DNA of 64,000 nucleotides, taken from positions 2,718,501-2,782,500 of the forward strand of contig NZ_JAIZBG010000001.1 of assembly GCF_022267325.1 (NCBI RefSeq), read 5' to 3'. Of the stretch, positions 52,648 through 63,633 are shown piece after piece; the first letter of the stretch is position 1; each line of letters begins with the position of its first letter. A program made the position numbers and the translations under genes. Under the pieces are notes generated by a model. It saw only the letters and a program-made list of their open reading frames with translations, ran no database searches and was not told the origin of the DNA. This DNA is from Leptospira sanjuanensis (GTDB lineage Bacteria; Spirochaetota; Leptospiria; Leptospirales; Leptospiraceae).

Positions 52648-54672
52648 TTAATTCTTAATCCTATGGGCTTGATATACGTCCGGTATTTGTTTGAGATTAC
52701 TCAGAATCTCCTTGAGCTGATCCAAGTGTTCCACGTCCACTTCGAAACTCGCGACCAAGTTTCCCCGTTGATCGGTGGTCGCCTTGGATTCTCGGATATT
52801 GGTCTGCGTATTGGAAATCGACTTTACGATTTCCATAAAGATTCCCTGTCGATCCTTCGATTTCACTTCGACCAGCACGGGAATGGATTCGCTTTGACCG
52901 TAATCCCATTCGACCGTGATGACGCGCATGGATTCTTCCTGTTCCTGCTGTTTGGCGGTCGCGCAGCCTTTTTTATGAATGCTCACGCCCCTTCCCCGCG
53001 TGACAAAGCCGATGATCTCGTCTCCGGGCAAAGGAGAACAACAACCCGAAAGACGAACCGGAATTCCTCGAAGACCGGCCACGATGACTTTGCCCGCGCC
53101 GAGATCGATTTGTTTGGCCGGTTTTGCGGAAGGTTTTTTCTTAAGTTCTTCGAGAACCTCCGCATTCAGAGTGATCTCGGCGGCAAACTCCGCTTCTTGC
53201 TGCAGATCTTTTTTGGTCTCTTCTCTGAGTCTTCGGAAATAAGCACGGAGTTTTTGTCTTGCGGAGGGAGTTCTTACGATACGAAGCCATATCGGAGAAG
53301 GTTTCGTTCTTTTATCGGTGATGATTTCGATCTGATCTCCGGAACGGATTTCCGTTCGAAGCGGAAGCATTCTTCCGTTGATTCTTCCGCCTTTCGCTTT
53401 TAAACCGACATCGGTGTGAATTCGGAACGCAAAGTCGAGAATGGTCGCGCCCTTTGGTAACTGGAGAATCTCGCCTTTCGGTGTGAAGACGAATACCTCG
53501 TCCTCGTGCAGATCGTATTTCAGTTCTTCTACGAATTCTTTCGGATCAAGCGCAGAGTCCTGCCAAGAACTGAGAAGTTCTAGCCACTTCAGTTTTACGC
53601 TTTTACCCGAAGCCGAAGGTTTACTCTCCTTATATATCCAGTGCGCGGCGATTCCATATTCAGCGATGTCGTTCATCTCCCGCGTGCGGATCTGAACTTC
53701 AAGCGGTTTCCCGTCCGGTCCGATCACGGTCGTGTGAAGCGATTGATACATATTCGTTTTCGGCGTGGCGATATAATCCTTAAAACGTCCGGGCACGGGA
53801 TTCCAAAGTGTATGCACGATTCCTAATACACCGTAACAGTCTTTGACTTCGTTCGCGATGATCCGAATCGCCCTTAGATCGAAGATTTCGTTGAAGGTTT
53901 TTTCCTTCAGCTTCATCTTTCGATAAATCGAATAGAAGTGTTTGGCTCGACCGTCCACGTCGGCTTCGATCTGAATTTCGGAAAGTCTTTGCAGAAGGAT
54001 GATCTTGAGGGTTTCGATAAAACCTTCCCGCTCCGATTTTTTGGAGTTGATGTTCTTCTTAACTTCCTGATATTCTTCCGGATTGAGAATCTGAAACGCA
54101 AGGTCTTCCAGTTCCGATTTGATTTTATAAATTCCTAATCTACCCGCGATCGGCGCGTATAAGGACAGCGTCTCCTGAGCGATTCTTCTTTGTTTTTCAG
54201 GAGGTTGAAAGGAAAGAGTCCGCATGTTGTGCGTTTTGTCCGCCAGTTTGATAAGAATGACGCGGATATCCTTGATCGTCGCGACGATGATCTTTCTGAT
54301 ATTCTCCGCCGCTTCGGTTTCCTTGGATTGACTCTTGATTTTGGAGATTTTCGTTACACCCTCGACGAGATCGGTGATATCCTCTCCGAAATCGCGAATC
54401 ATATCGTCGCGGGAATATTCCGTGTCTTCGATTACGTCGTGAAGAAGTCCGGCGCAGATTACCTTCTCATCCAAACCGAGTTCGAATAAGATAAAACCGA
54501 CTTGAAGCGGATGAACGATATACGGTTCGCCGGAAAGACGGAACTGTCCTTGGTGCGCATGTTCGGACACGTCATACGCCTTTTGGACCGCTTCGTAGGC
54601 GTTATCGCCGAGAGTTTCGCGAACCCCTTCCAGGAGCATATCTTTGGTTGCAGGAGCTTTCACAAATCCCAT
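52648..54672 (-). CDS. rel: Bifunctional (p)ppGpp synthetase/hydrolase (Rel/SpoT)
   Basis: 674 residues with the full long-RSH order. HD hydrolase (about 40-190) with IVHPLQV, LLHDVIEDT and KLADKTHNMRTL. Synthetase (about 230-350) with GRFKDYIATPK, YQSLHTT and EVQIRT. TGS (about 390-455; FVFTPKGEILQLPKGATILDFAF), a Cys-containing domain (GCCSPLPGDEIIGFVTRGRG), and ACT (about 595-670). Both active sites look intact, and no second long RSH is in view. It starts 3 bp after nadC and is followed by a solute-binding lipoprotein and a kinase-like gene. Confidence 0.95.
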   Translation of the reverse strand: MGFVKAPATKDMLLEGVRETLGDNAYEAVQKAYDVSEHAHQGQFRLSGEPYIVHPLQVGFILFELGLDEKVICAGLLHDVIEDTEYSRDDMIRDFGEDITDLVEGVTKISKIKSQSKETEAAENIRKIIVATIKDIRVILIKLADKTHNMRTLSFQPPEKQRRIAQETLSLYAPIAGRLGIYKIKSELEDLAFQILNPEEYQEVKKNINSKKSEREGFIETLKIILLQRLSEIQIEADVDGRAKHFYSIYRKMKLKEKTFNEIFDLRAIRIIANEVKDCYGVLGIVHTLWNPVPGRFKDYIATPKTNMYQSLHTTVIGPDGKPLEVQIRTREMNDIAEYGIAAHWIYKESKPSASGKSVKLKWLELLSSWQDSALDPKEFVEELKYDLHEDEVFVFTPKGEILQLPKGATILDFAFRIHTDVGLKAKGGRINGRMLPLRTEIRSGDQIEIITDKRTKPSPIWLRIVRTPSARQKLRAYFRRLREETKKDLQQEAEFAAEITLNAEVLEELKKKPSAKPAKQIDLGAGKVIVAGLRGIPVRLSGCCSPLPGDEIIGFVTRGRGVSIHKKGCATAKQQEQEESMRVITVEWDYGQSESIPVLVEVKSKDRQGIFMEIVKSISNTQTNIRESKATTDQRGNLVASFEVDVEHLDQLKEILSNLKQIPDVYQAHRIKN

Positions 54673-54675
54673 AAC

Positions 54676-55551
54676 TCAGTGTTGCTCGATGTCCAAACCG
54701 AGGTCCAGAAAACGAGTCGTGTGCGTTAGATATCCCATACTAACACCCGCACCGGAAAATTTCGAGAGGGCTTCCAATTTTTCGGGTGTAATCCCGCCGG
54801 AAAATTCGATCTGGATGCTTGGCGCTTTCTGTTTGAGAATCGAATAGGCGACCTTCGTATCTTCCAAAGAAAAGTTATCCAATAATACGACATCCGCACC
54901 CGAGCCGATCACGTCGTCGAGCTGGGAAATAGAATCGATTTCCACTTCCACCAGTCTGCCGGGAAAACGTGCTTTTATCTTTCCGACCGGTTCGTGAGAA
55001 GAGGAATACATCGCAAGATGGTTGTCCTTGATCATCGCCATTTCGGAAAGATTGAGTCGATGATTGCTTCCGCCTCCGCAATAAACCGCATACTTCGCGA
55101 GTTTGCGGTAGCCGGGAAGAGTTTTGCGCGTATCGAGAATCATAAGTCCGTTGCGTCCGTATTTTTGGACGACTTCTCCCGTTCGAGTGGAAATGCCGGA
55201 AAGGTATTGCAGAAAGTTCAGTAGAATTCTTTCCACACGGAGAATTTGAACCAGACTTCCGTGGATTTTCAGAAGAGTTTCCCCTTTTTGAAAACTTTCG
55301 GAATCCTTTTTGAAAAGTTCCGATCGGATTTGGTTTTCGGAAAGGATATTCAAAACTTCTAATACTCCTGTTCCGCAGAGAATTCCAGGTTCTCGTGCGT
55401 TCAGGCTTGCGGTCGCTTTTTGATCCGGTGAAAAAAGGGATACAGAAGTGATATCTTCGTCGGGACAGTCCTCTTCCCATGCAAGTTTCACCAAGGTTTG
55501 GTAGTCCTGATAGCTCACTGAGGAAATCGGCTGGGTATAAGCGCGTTTCAT
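54676..55551 (-). CDS. nadC: Nicotinate-nucleotide pyrophosphorylase (quinolinate phosphoribosyltransferase)
   Basis: 291 residues. It converts quinolinate and PRPP to nicotinate mononucleotide in NAD synthesis. Motifs: WEEDCPDEDITS near residue 30, RVERILLNFLQYLSGISTRT, LDTRKTLPGYRKLAKYAV, the phosphate-binding GGGSNHRLNLSEMAMIKDNH, and the closing EFSGGITPEKL. The sequence is complete. It leads the operon nadC - rel - solute-binding protein - kinase-like protein. nadA and nadB are not in the window. Confidence 0.95.
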   Translation of the reverse strand: MKRAYTQPISSVSYQDYQTLVKLAWEEDCPDEDITSVSLFSPDQKATASLNAREPGILCGTGVLEVLNILSENQIRSELFKKDSESFQKGETLLKIHGSLVQILRVERILLNFLQYLSGISTRTGEVVQKYGRNGLMILDTRKTLPGYRKLAKYAVYCGGGSNHRLNLSEMAMIKDNHLAMYSSSHEPVGKIKARFPGRLVEVEIDSISQLDDVIGSGADVVLLDNFSLEDTKVAYSILKQKAPSIQIEFSGGITPEKLEALSKFSGAGVSMGYLTHTTRFLDLGLDIEQH

Positions 55552-55653
55552 TTTACTTCAAAAGAAAGTTTTACAATCGGAAAGCGGTAATCAAGTGAAT
55601 TTCGGCGGGATTCGAAAATATACGACTGTCGTTGATTTCTGGGGGATTTTGGG

Positions 55654-55666
55654 CGGAGTTCCGTCC
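55654..55666 (-). repeat. GGACGGAACTCCG motif, intergenic copy
   Basis: Read on the minus strand, preceded by a TTTT run. First of three copies in this gap. Confidence 0.6.
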
Positions 55667-55713
55667 AAAATTTCCGTTGTTAAGTCGAATTCTTTTGTGG
55701 AATGGGAAGCAGG

Positions 55714-55726
55714 CGGTCTTCCGTCC
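55714..55726 (-). repeat. GGACGGAAGACCG motif variant, intergenic copy
   Basis: Minus-strand orientation, in the AGACC form shared with 49728, 60397 and 62141. Confidence 0.6.
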
Positions 55727-55842
55727 ACGTATGTTCGCCGTTCAAAAAGGAACAACGCGGACTTCGTTCTCTCTTTTTCGGTTCAGCGAAAACCAAAATC
55801 TACGTCGAAGTCTTTTTGATTCAGATCTAATGGAAATATTTT

Positions 55843-55858
55843 GGACGGAGTTCCGTCC
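55843..55858. repeat. GGACGGAGTTCCGTCC palindrome
   Basis: Near-perfect 16-bp palindrome (arms GGACGGA/TCCGTCC), the fullest form of the motif apart from the terminator at 62132. It lies 12 bases from the LysM-gene terminator. Confidence 0.6.
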
Positions 55859-55863
55859 CAAAA

Positions 55864-55895
55864 ACAAAAAAGGCCCGGTTTTTCAACCAAGCCTT
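55864..55895 (-). terminator. Rho-independent terminator of the LysM lipoprotein operon
   Basis: On the minus strand AAGGCTTGGTT - GAAA - AACCGGGCCTT gives eleven pairs (two G-T) with a GNRA-type tetraloop, followed by a T-run. It lies 27 bases after the stop codon. Confidence 0.8.
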
Positions 55896-55921
55896 CTTTA
55901 CCGCGAAAACCGAATTCGGAT

Positions 55922-57571
55922 TTACTGAAGATTTTCCGGATTTTCTTCTTCTCCGTTTTCTTCCTCAGTGGGCTGTTCTTCCGTCCCAGCATCCGCAGGC
56001 ATATCATCGTCTGCCGCAGGTGGAGGAGTTGCCTCGGTTTTCTTTTTGTTATCCGGCTCACCGGATTCTGATTCTTCAGAAGCAGCCGGTTTTTGGTTTT
56101 GCTCGATCGCTTCTACTTCTTCCGCAGTCGGCTTCTTCTTTTTGGAAGGTTCAGCCTTGTGAAATTTAGTAGGCCCTTTTTTAGGAGGAATCAACAATAC
56201 CTGTTTTGGATAGATCAAATTTGGGTTTTTAATCTTACTACGATTCGCCTCGTAGATTCTTCTCCAAAGTTTCGCCGTTCCGTAATGTCTCTTATCTTTG
56301 GAAATTCTCCAGAGACAATCCGCAGGAACCTTCTTGCGAACCACATAACGTTTCCATCCTTCCGGCAAACCGTCTTCCCCGACTTTGGCAGAAGAATGCT
56401 TATCGGTAGAAGTTTGATCCTTACCAGTATTCTTAGAATCGTTTCCTGTTTTTGTATCGCGGCCAGCAACCTTGTCACCAGTCGTTTTTCTTTCCATTCT
56501 TTCAGCCAATTCGGTAGATTGGTCTACGACAATTCTGGAAAGACGGATCGCTTCTTCGGAACGCGCAATCGAATCCTCGTATTTTTCGGAAGAATACAAA
56601 TCTTCCGCGGACACTCTGGATTCTTCCGCTGCTTTCAGATTTTCTTCGGCTCTTTGGTAAGAAACTTGGAAATCACGAGAAGCATTTACTTTATTCTTAT
56701 CGAAAGATGCAAGTTTTGTAGTCGCAGTCGCCACGCTTTGTTTCGCGAGTTCTTTTTGTTTTTCTGCGTAAGCTTTGATATTCTTTGCGACGAGTTCGCC
56801 GGATTTTTTGCGGATATCATCGATCTCAGCATAACCTTCTTTGATTTTGCCTTCTTCGATTTTATATTTTGCGCCGTCTAAACGACTTTTCGTTTCTGCG
56901 ACTTCCGGATCTTTTCCTTCCGCATATTTATCCGCGTCGTTCAGATTTTTTTCGATATCTGCAAGAGAATCGATCAACTGCTGTTTTTGCGAAAGCGCCA
57001 ATACCTTGGATTCGTCCGCGGATTTTTTGGAATCGGCGTATTTTTGACGAGAAGCTTCGTACTGATCAAAGGCGGCCAGTCTGGTTCTTAATTTTGCATC
57101 GTCACCGGATTCTCTTGGATAGGATTCCAGAGTGCGATCCGCAGTTTCGCGCAGCGTGTCTCCCTCTTTGCGAAGTTGAACCGCAGCGTTATAAGGCTCG
57201 GAAGCGAGTTGAGAAGCGAACGCTTCGTCGGCGGAATCGATGGATGAAGTGGACTCTTTACGAGCGTCATCAACGGAGGATGGAAAGGACTTCTCGGATG
57301 CATCCAGAGCTTTGGCTCTTGCGTATTCCGCGGATTTTTTGGTTTCCGCGAGATCTTCTTCCGAAGCCTTTTGATGTGCATTCAGCAAACTCTTGCGAGC
57401 TTCTTCCAATTCTCCCGGAGCGTATTTTTCGGCGCCGGCCGCTTTCGCTCTCGTGATGGAGTTTTTCGCGTCGCTCAGCTCCTGAATCGGAAGTTCGGCT
57501 CCACAGGCAATGAGAAAACCTGCGAGTAAGATTATAAAAGAAGAAAATATTTTTCTTTGGGTTGATTTCAT
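55922..57571 (-). CDS. LysM-domain lipoprotein with long coiled-coil/DUF4398-like region
   Basis: 549 residues. Lipobox FLIAC (C23). Residues about 25-370 are Ala/Glu/Lys-rich, with repeating helical units of about 25-50 residues (LEEARKSLLNAHQKASEEDLAETKKSAEYARAKA-like spacing), as in DUF4398 or rod-like periplasmic proteins. A Thr/Lys/Ser linker (about 370-400) precedes a LysM module (about 410-465; YVVRKKVPADCLWRISKD, then NPNLIYPKQVLLIP) for peptidoglycan binding. The tail of about 85 residues is Pro/Glu/Asp-rich and low complexity. The design suggests a tether between outer membrane and cell wall. It follows the STAS gene by 47 bp. Confidence 0.88.
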   Translation of the reverse strand: MKSTQRKIFSSFIILLAGFLIACGAELPIQELSDAKNSITRAKAAGAEKYAPGELEEARKSLLNAHQKASEEDLAETKKSAEYARAKALDASEKSFPSSVDDARKESTSSIDSADEAFASQLASEPYNAAVQLRKEGDTLRETADRTLESYPRESGDDAKLRTRLAAFDQYEASRQKYADSKKSADESKVLALSQKQQLIDSLADIEKNLNDADKYAEGKDPEVAETKSRLDGAKYKIEEGKIKEGYAEIDDIRKKSGELVAKNIKAYAEKQKELAKQSVATATTKLASFDKNKVNASRDFQVSYQRAEENLKAAEESRVSAEDLYSSEKYEDSIARSEEAIRLSRIVVDQSTELAERMERKTTGDKVAGRDTKTGNDSKNTGKDQTSTDKHSSAKVGEDGLPEGWKRYVVRKKVPADCLWRISKDKRHYGTAKLWRRIYEANRSKIKNPNLIYPKQVLLIPPKKGPTKFHKAEPSKKKKPTAEEVEAIEQNQKPAASEESESGEPDNKKKTEATPPPAADDDMPADAGTEEQPTEEENGEEENPENLQ

Positions 57572-57618
57572 TGCGGCACCAGGTTTCAGAAAAGGTAGGA
57601 TAAAATTATAATCCGATC

Positions 57619-57958
<340 letters not shown>

Positions 57959-58017
57959 AATCAGCAACTCCTTTCTGTCTCTTTCCGGCCAGCTCTACTA
58001 AAGGAAAGGCGATTCTG

Positions 58018-59145
<1,128 letters not shown>

Positions 59146-59149
<4 letters not shown>

Positions 59150-59628
59150 CTACCGGAAGAATGCTCGTTGCAGGTTCCATAGATGTTCAAGCTGTGGCCC
59201 GTTATCTTAAAACCGTTGTCCTTTGCGGCTTGCTCTTGAAGCTGTTCGATTCTTTCGTCTACGAACTCCACGATTTTTCCGCAAACCGTACAGATGATAT
59301 GATCGTGATGTTTATGCCCGATGATATGTTCGTAATACTTGTAATCTTTTCCGAAGTTGTGTTCTTGTAAAAGTCCCGCCGAAACCATGATCGAGAGAAT
59401 TCTATAGATGGTCGCTTTAGAAATCTGATCTCTCTGATCCTTGAATTCCTCCAAAAGCCCTTCCGCAGTGAAGTGATTGTGAAGGGAGAAAATTCTTTCC
59501 GCGACCAGCATTCTCTGGTTGGTAATTTTCAATCCCTCTTTCTGGAGATATTCCGAAAAAGTCTGCATTTCCATGCGGACCGCTGGTTCCGTTTTGTTTA
59601 GAATGGCTTCTTGTTTTTCTCGATTCAT
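59146..59628 (-). CDS. Fur-family metal-dependent regulator (Fur/PerR type)
   Basis: 160 residues. Winged-helix N-terminal domain (about 22-95) with [14 protein letters not shown] and [19 protein letters not shown]. Metal-binding region [19 protein letters not shown] (H107, H108, H110, C113, C116). The C-terminus has one further Cys (GTCNEH) instead of a full second CxxC, so the structural zinc site may be incomplete. Fur or PerR cannot be told apart safely by eye. It overlaps tgt by four bases and follows the LptE-like gene by 31 bp, so it may regulate its own operon. Confidence 0.88.
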
Positions 59629-59656
59629 AGGAGATTACTCAAGGGGCGGGTCAAGA

Positions 59657-60220
<564 letters not shown>

Positions 60221-60239
60221 AGTTAGAAGGATCTTTTGT

Positions 60240-60252
60240 GGACGGAACTCCG
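60240..60252 (+). repeat. GGACGGAACTCCG motif in the divergent promoter region
   Basis: Lies in the short gap between the LptE-like gene and the M23 peptidase gene, where it could affect either promoter. Confidence 0.6.
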
Positions 60253-60323
60253 TGCAAGGAGAATTTTCCGGAGGTTCTTTTCGACTTTACAAATTTCGAT
60301 TTTGACCGCAGCTTTTGCGAAAG

Positions 60324-62078
60324 ATGAAAAGATTCTCCGGAAGTTCCCTTCTTACTTTATTGTTATTCGTTTTGATTTTTCCGTGGAGTGGATTGTGGAC
60401 GGAAGACCGGCCCGAATTACAATTATTTCCGGAGTTGCAGGGAAAACTAAGCTTTCCGATGGAGATCCAGACACCGATCTCGGGTTCGTTTGCAGAATAT
60501 AGAACGCATCACCTCCACATGGGAGCGGATTTTAAAACGTTTCACTTAAACGGTCTTCCGGCCATCTCACCTTTTGACGGAGTTGTAGAATCGGTATCGG
60601 AGTCACCGAACGGCTATGGACTGAATCTAATGGTTCGTTCCCCGTCGGGCCTTAGAGCAAAATTTGCACATTTGTTCAGCTTAGAGGGAGCCAAAAAAGA
60701 ACTGGAACATCTTCGACAAGCGTTACATCTACTCAGCGACGGAATCTTCTCCATAAAATTTACGGACCACAAATATTCTATAAAACAAGGACAGGCCATC
60801 GCGAGAATTGGAGAATCAGGAACTGGAGTTCCACATTTGCATTTTGAACTTCATGGAAACGGAGATACGTTCAACCCTCTCGCGTATCTCAAGATGAACG
60901 ATCGGGACGGAACTCCGCCCGAACTACTCGTTCTCTATATCGATTCTTCCGATGGTCAAAAATTTAGACTCCCTCTTGTGAAAAAAGAAGAAGGAATCTA
61001 CGAGCTGAACGATCCGACTCCTTTGAAAATCGGGGGGGAAGTACGAATCAAGTTAGGCGCCTTTGACCGAATGAATTCTCGAAATAAAAACAATCTCTAT
61101 TTCGCAAAACTTTTATCCGAAGGGAGAATTCTCTACGAAAGAAAATTTGAGAAAATGAGTTATGTCGAGGCCAGAGATCATCAGTCGATCTATGATTCGA
61201 ATCGATCCTCTTTGAATCCACCCGTATATGTTTACAATCTTTTTCCGACATCGAAATCCAGCTTCGACCTCAAGGAATATCACGAGGGACAGGAGGTCCA
61301 GTTCGAGATCGTTGCAGGCGATAAAGAAGAGAATCAGTCTTCTCTCAAAATTAAAATTTTCAACTCTGGATTCAAAGGACGTCCCGAAAAAGCGGCTGCT
61401 ACGGAATATTCTTCTCCTGACGGTCGCTTTTCTCTGAAGACTCCCAAAGGAAATACGTTCGGAAAAGGCAATATTCTTTTTGAAAAGGCCGGAGTTCCGT
61501 CCAAAAAAGGATTACCGGAAGGCTTAACCTTAAAAAGCGAGCTGATCGAAATCGAATCCACAGGAATCAGCTGGTCAGGGGAGGCAAAATTTTTATGGAA
61601 AGGGAAACGACTAACAAAGTCTGAGAATTTATATTTATTTGAAGAAGCGACCAGTCGTTGGGTCATCCTAAAAACGTCCTCCGAAGGAGGAGGAATTCAG
61701 GCCATTTTAAATAAGATCGGTATCATCGCTGTCTTAGAGGACCGTTCAAAACCGAAAATAGATCACCCATATTTAATTTCCCGTCATCGATTCACGCCGG
61801 AGGTCCGTCCACAAAGTTTCATCGAAAGAATGTACTCCGTATCTGACATCGGCTCCGGCTACGCAGGCGGAGCAGAAATCCTCTTAGATGGAGAAACGTT
61901 CCCTTACGAGTTTGAAGCCGATCGAAAAATGATTCTCGTAAAGATTCCGAAATCGTTTTCAAAGTTTAAAAAAAAGCTGCTACTTCAGGCGAGAATTAAA
62001 GATAGAGCCGGAAATGTCTCAAGTTGGTTAACGGATCTAATAGATCTCGATCAAAATTCGAGTGGTGACAATGGATAG
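60324..62078 (+). CDS. M23-family (LytM) peptidase, exported
   Basis: 584 residues from ATG at 60324; a TTG three codons earlier is possible and no strong SD is seen. Signal or anchor segment at about 8-24 (LLTLLLFVLIFPW). LytM domain (about 45-195): HHLHMGADFK supplies the first His and Asp, and GVPHLHFELHG the catalytic and third His, so hydrolase activity is expected, unlike the degenerate LytM factors. The long C-terminal part (about 200-584) is beta-rich and may be Ig-like or a binding module. Four copies of the GGACGGA motif lie inside the gene. Confidence 0.88.
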   Translation: MKRFSGSSLLTLLLFVLIFPWSGLWTEDRPELQLFPELQGKLSFPMEIQTPISGSFAEYRTHHLHMGADFKTFHLNGLPAISPFDGVVESVSESPNGYGLNLMVRSPSGLRAKFAHLFSLEGAKKELEHLRQALHLLSDGIFSIKFTDHKYSIKQGQAIARIGESGTGVPHLHFELHGNGDTFNPLAYLKMNDRDGTPPELLVLYIDSSDGQKFRLPLVKKEEGIYELNDPTPLKIGGEVRIKLGAFDRMNSRNKNNLYFAKLLSEGRILYERKFEKMSYVEARDHQSIYDSNRSSLNPPVYVYNLFPTSKSSFDLKEYHEGQEVQFEIVAGDKEENQSSLKIKIFNSGFKGRPEKAAATEYSSPDGRFSLKTPKGNTFGKGNILFEKAGVPSKKGLPEGLTLKSELIEIESTGISWSGEAKFLWKGKRLTKSENLYLFEEATSRWVILKTSSEGGGIQAILNKIGIIAVLEDRSKPKIDHPYLISRHRFTPEVRPQSFIERMYSVSDIGSGYAGGAEILLDGETFPYEFEADRKMILVKIPKSFSKFKKKLLLQARIKDRAGNVSSWLTDLIDLDQNSSGDNG

Positions 62079-62131
62079 CCCCGCTTCCTCATAATAAAAT
62101 ACATTCAACAATCCCACTCGAGTAGAAAATT

Positions 62132-62159
62132 AAAAAGGGACGGTCTTCCGTCCCTTTTT
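62132..62159. terminator. Bidirectional terminator formed by the GGACGG motif
   Basis: AAAAAGGGACGG (62132-62143), TCTT loop, CCGTCCCTTTTT (62148-62159): twelve perfect pairs with T-runs on both strands. It lies between converging genes (M23 peptidase and the exported protein), so it can stop transcription both ways. Confidence 0.85.
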
Positions 62160-62183
62160 CTAAAAATTTCGATTAAAACCGGA

Positions 62184-62924
62184 TTACTTCTTCGTTTCCG
62201 AATAAACGCCGCCGGCAGGAGCTTTATAATTGATTTCAAAAACATCGTAATCCGACTTTCTCCAGCCGGTTGCGAAAGCGACGGAAATTCCGATATAATA
62301 CTTCGTTCCATATTTCATCGTATTCCAAGCAAACTTCGCAATTTCTTCGTTGGTAACCGAAAAAGGATGAACCTTTCCACGAACCTCGTCCAGATACAGA
62401 CCTTCATAGGTTCCGATCGCAGTTCCTTGATAATCAAGCTGAAGAATTCTACCCGTAACCGAGAAATTTCTTTTCGATCCGGATTTATCTCCAATCATCT
62501 TATCCACTGCTTCCTTTGGAAGAACCGTAACTTGCCTCTGGGCGGATACAACTTCAAAATCCGTGGACAAAGCGACGGGTTCGAATCTATGAATCCGATA
62601 TTGAACTAAAATTTCCTGATTTAAGTTGTTGCTCAAAAAGTTAACGACTTCACCGTTTTCGGGGCGAACGGAGAATTCTACTTTTTCTTTCAAAGGAGAA
62701 AAGCATTCGTCTTTTGCCGCTTCGCATTTTTCGGATTTGTCAAAGGTCGTAAATTCGAGAAGCCCTTCGTAAGAATCAAAAATCAATCCGCGGCTTTCAA
62801 ATTGAACGAGCTTTACGACCGCCCAACCCTCCGAATAAGTCCCTGCCGCAAATACGGAAGAAGAAAAGAATATGGAAGCGATAGAGAAAAATAAAACGCT
62901 AATTCTTCTTAAATTTTTAAACAT
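62184..62924 (-). CDS. Exported protein of unknown function
   Basis: 246 residues. A type I signal peptide ends in SSVFA-AGTYSEGW; there is no lipobox Cys. The mature part looks beta-rich, with paired cysteines (CEAAKDEC) and a C-terminal FEINYKAPAGG. No domain I can name, but the style is that of conserved leptospiral periplasmic or surface proteins. GGAG precedes the ATG. It converges with the M23 gene at the shared terminator. Confidence 0.75.
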   Translation of the reverse strand: MFKNLRRISVLFFSIASIFFSSSVFAAGTYSEGWAVVKLVQFESRGLIFDSYEGLLEFTTFDKSEKCEAAKDECFSPLKEKVEFSVRPENGEVVNFLSNNLNQEILVQYRIHRFEPVALSTDFEVVSAQRQVTVLPKEAVDKMIGDKSGSKRNFSVTGRILQLDYQGTAIGTYEGLYLDEVRGKVHPFSVTNEEIAKFAWNTMKYGTKYYIGISVAFATGWRKSDYDVFEINYKAPAGGVYSETKK

Positions 62925-63084
62925 TATACACTCCGAGATTTTCTTAAATTCTAAGATTCGAACACTTTAAGAGCAGAATCTTCATTTTCAAGAAATATTT
63001 AACTGATTTTCGAATTTAGATTCTCGAAACATAAAAAACGTTCCTCCGGCCAATAGAATTCTATAATGTAAAAAATCATTGCAA

Positions 63085-63115
63085 GAAAAGAAAGACCTAA
63101 GCTATAACTTAGGTC
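63085..63115 (-). terminator. Terminator overlapping the DUF1564 stop codon
   Basis: On the minus strand GACCTAAG (63108-63115) pairs with CTTAGGTC (63094-63101) around a 6-base loop, then TTTCTTTTCTTG. The stem contains the TAA stop codon of the gene. Confidence 0.65.
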
Positions 63116-63633
63116 CCCGTCTTTTTCAAAGAATTTATGATCGGCTGTGGTGGTGTTTGAATGACTTCTAACTCGAAATTCGTCGCGTACGCGGAATTGG
63201 GAGGCAGATCAGATTCAAGTAAACGTACAAACATCCGGCACATCGATACGTTGTAGAAAGAAGCGAGCCTTTTAAGCTCATTCCAATCTTCTTCAAAGGG
63301 TCGAAACGGAAATCGGATCAATTCAAGTCTTTGTTTTTGATATCGGACCCGATCCCGAAAATACTGTTTTTGAACCGGCACTAATAACGGTCTTTTATAT
63401 ACGCATTGATTTAACAGTAATCGCAAGGATCCGCCCGCATCTTGAATTCGTTTCGAAACATACGGGACTAGTTCCTTGGGAATATTCAGGTCCGATGGAG
63501 AACCCAGTTTTTTCATATTTTGCCTCGAGTCCAGGGCAAAATCGATTTTACGCTTTGTATGTTCTCTTCCAGAACGATTTGGTTTCAGGAGACGCAAATG
63601 TCTTACTCCCTGTTGCGGTTTATTTTTGTTCAT
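63109..63633 (-). CDS. DUF1564-family protein
   Basis: 174 residues, basic, with no signal peptide. It carries the Leptospira-type DUF1564 pattern: LLLNQCVYKRPLLVPVQKQYFR, then RFPFRPFEEDWNELKRLASFYNVSMCRMFVRLLESDL. The ending resembles a ribbon-helix-helix or small DNA-binding arrangement, but this is a guess. The family is expanded and patchily distributed in leptospires, often in accessory regions. Downstream is a tight terminator; upstream is an AT-rich stretch quite unlike the rest of the window. Confidence 0.8.
   Translation of the reverse strand: MNKNKPQQGVRHLRLLKPNRSGREHTKRKIDFALDSRQNMKKLGSPSDLNIPKELVPYVSKRIQDAGGSLRLLLNQCVYKRPLLVPVQKQYFRDRVRYQKQRLELIRFPFRPFEEDWNELKRLASFYNVSMCRMFVRLLESDLPPNSAYATNFELEVIQTPPQPIINSLKKTGT

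Larger units (their letters stand above)
55552..55921. other. Intergenic region with three GGACGGA motif copies and a terminator
   Basis: 370 bases with no supported gene; small open frames here have no ribosome-binding site or family signature. It must contain the nadC promoter. Three copies of the 13-bp motif fall within 205 bases (55654, 55714 and 55843), and the terminator of the LysM lipoprotein gene ends it. Confidence 0.6.

Noticed and set aside
52663..53403. Plus-strand frame of 246 codons
   Set aside because: Antisense to the 3' part of rel; no signature and no ribosome-binding site.
55595..55928. Two overlapping small frames in the nadC/LysM gap
   Set aside because: No ribosome-binding site or family. 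They run across the repeated motif and a terminator.
55922..57571. Possible DNA tandem repeat in the coiled-coil lipoprotein gene
   Set aside because: The periodicity is at the protein level (Ala/Glu/Lys heptads); the DNA is not repeated.
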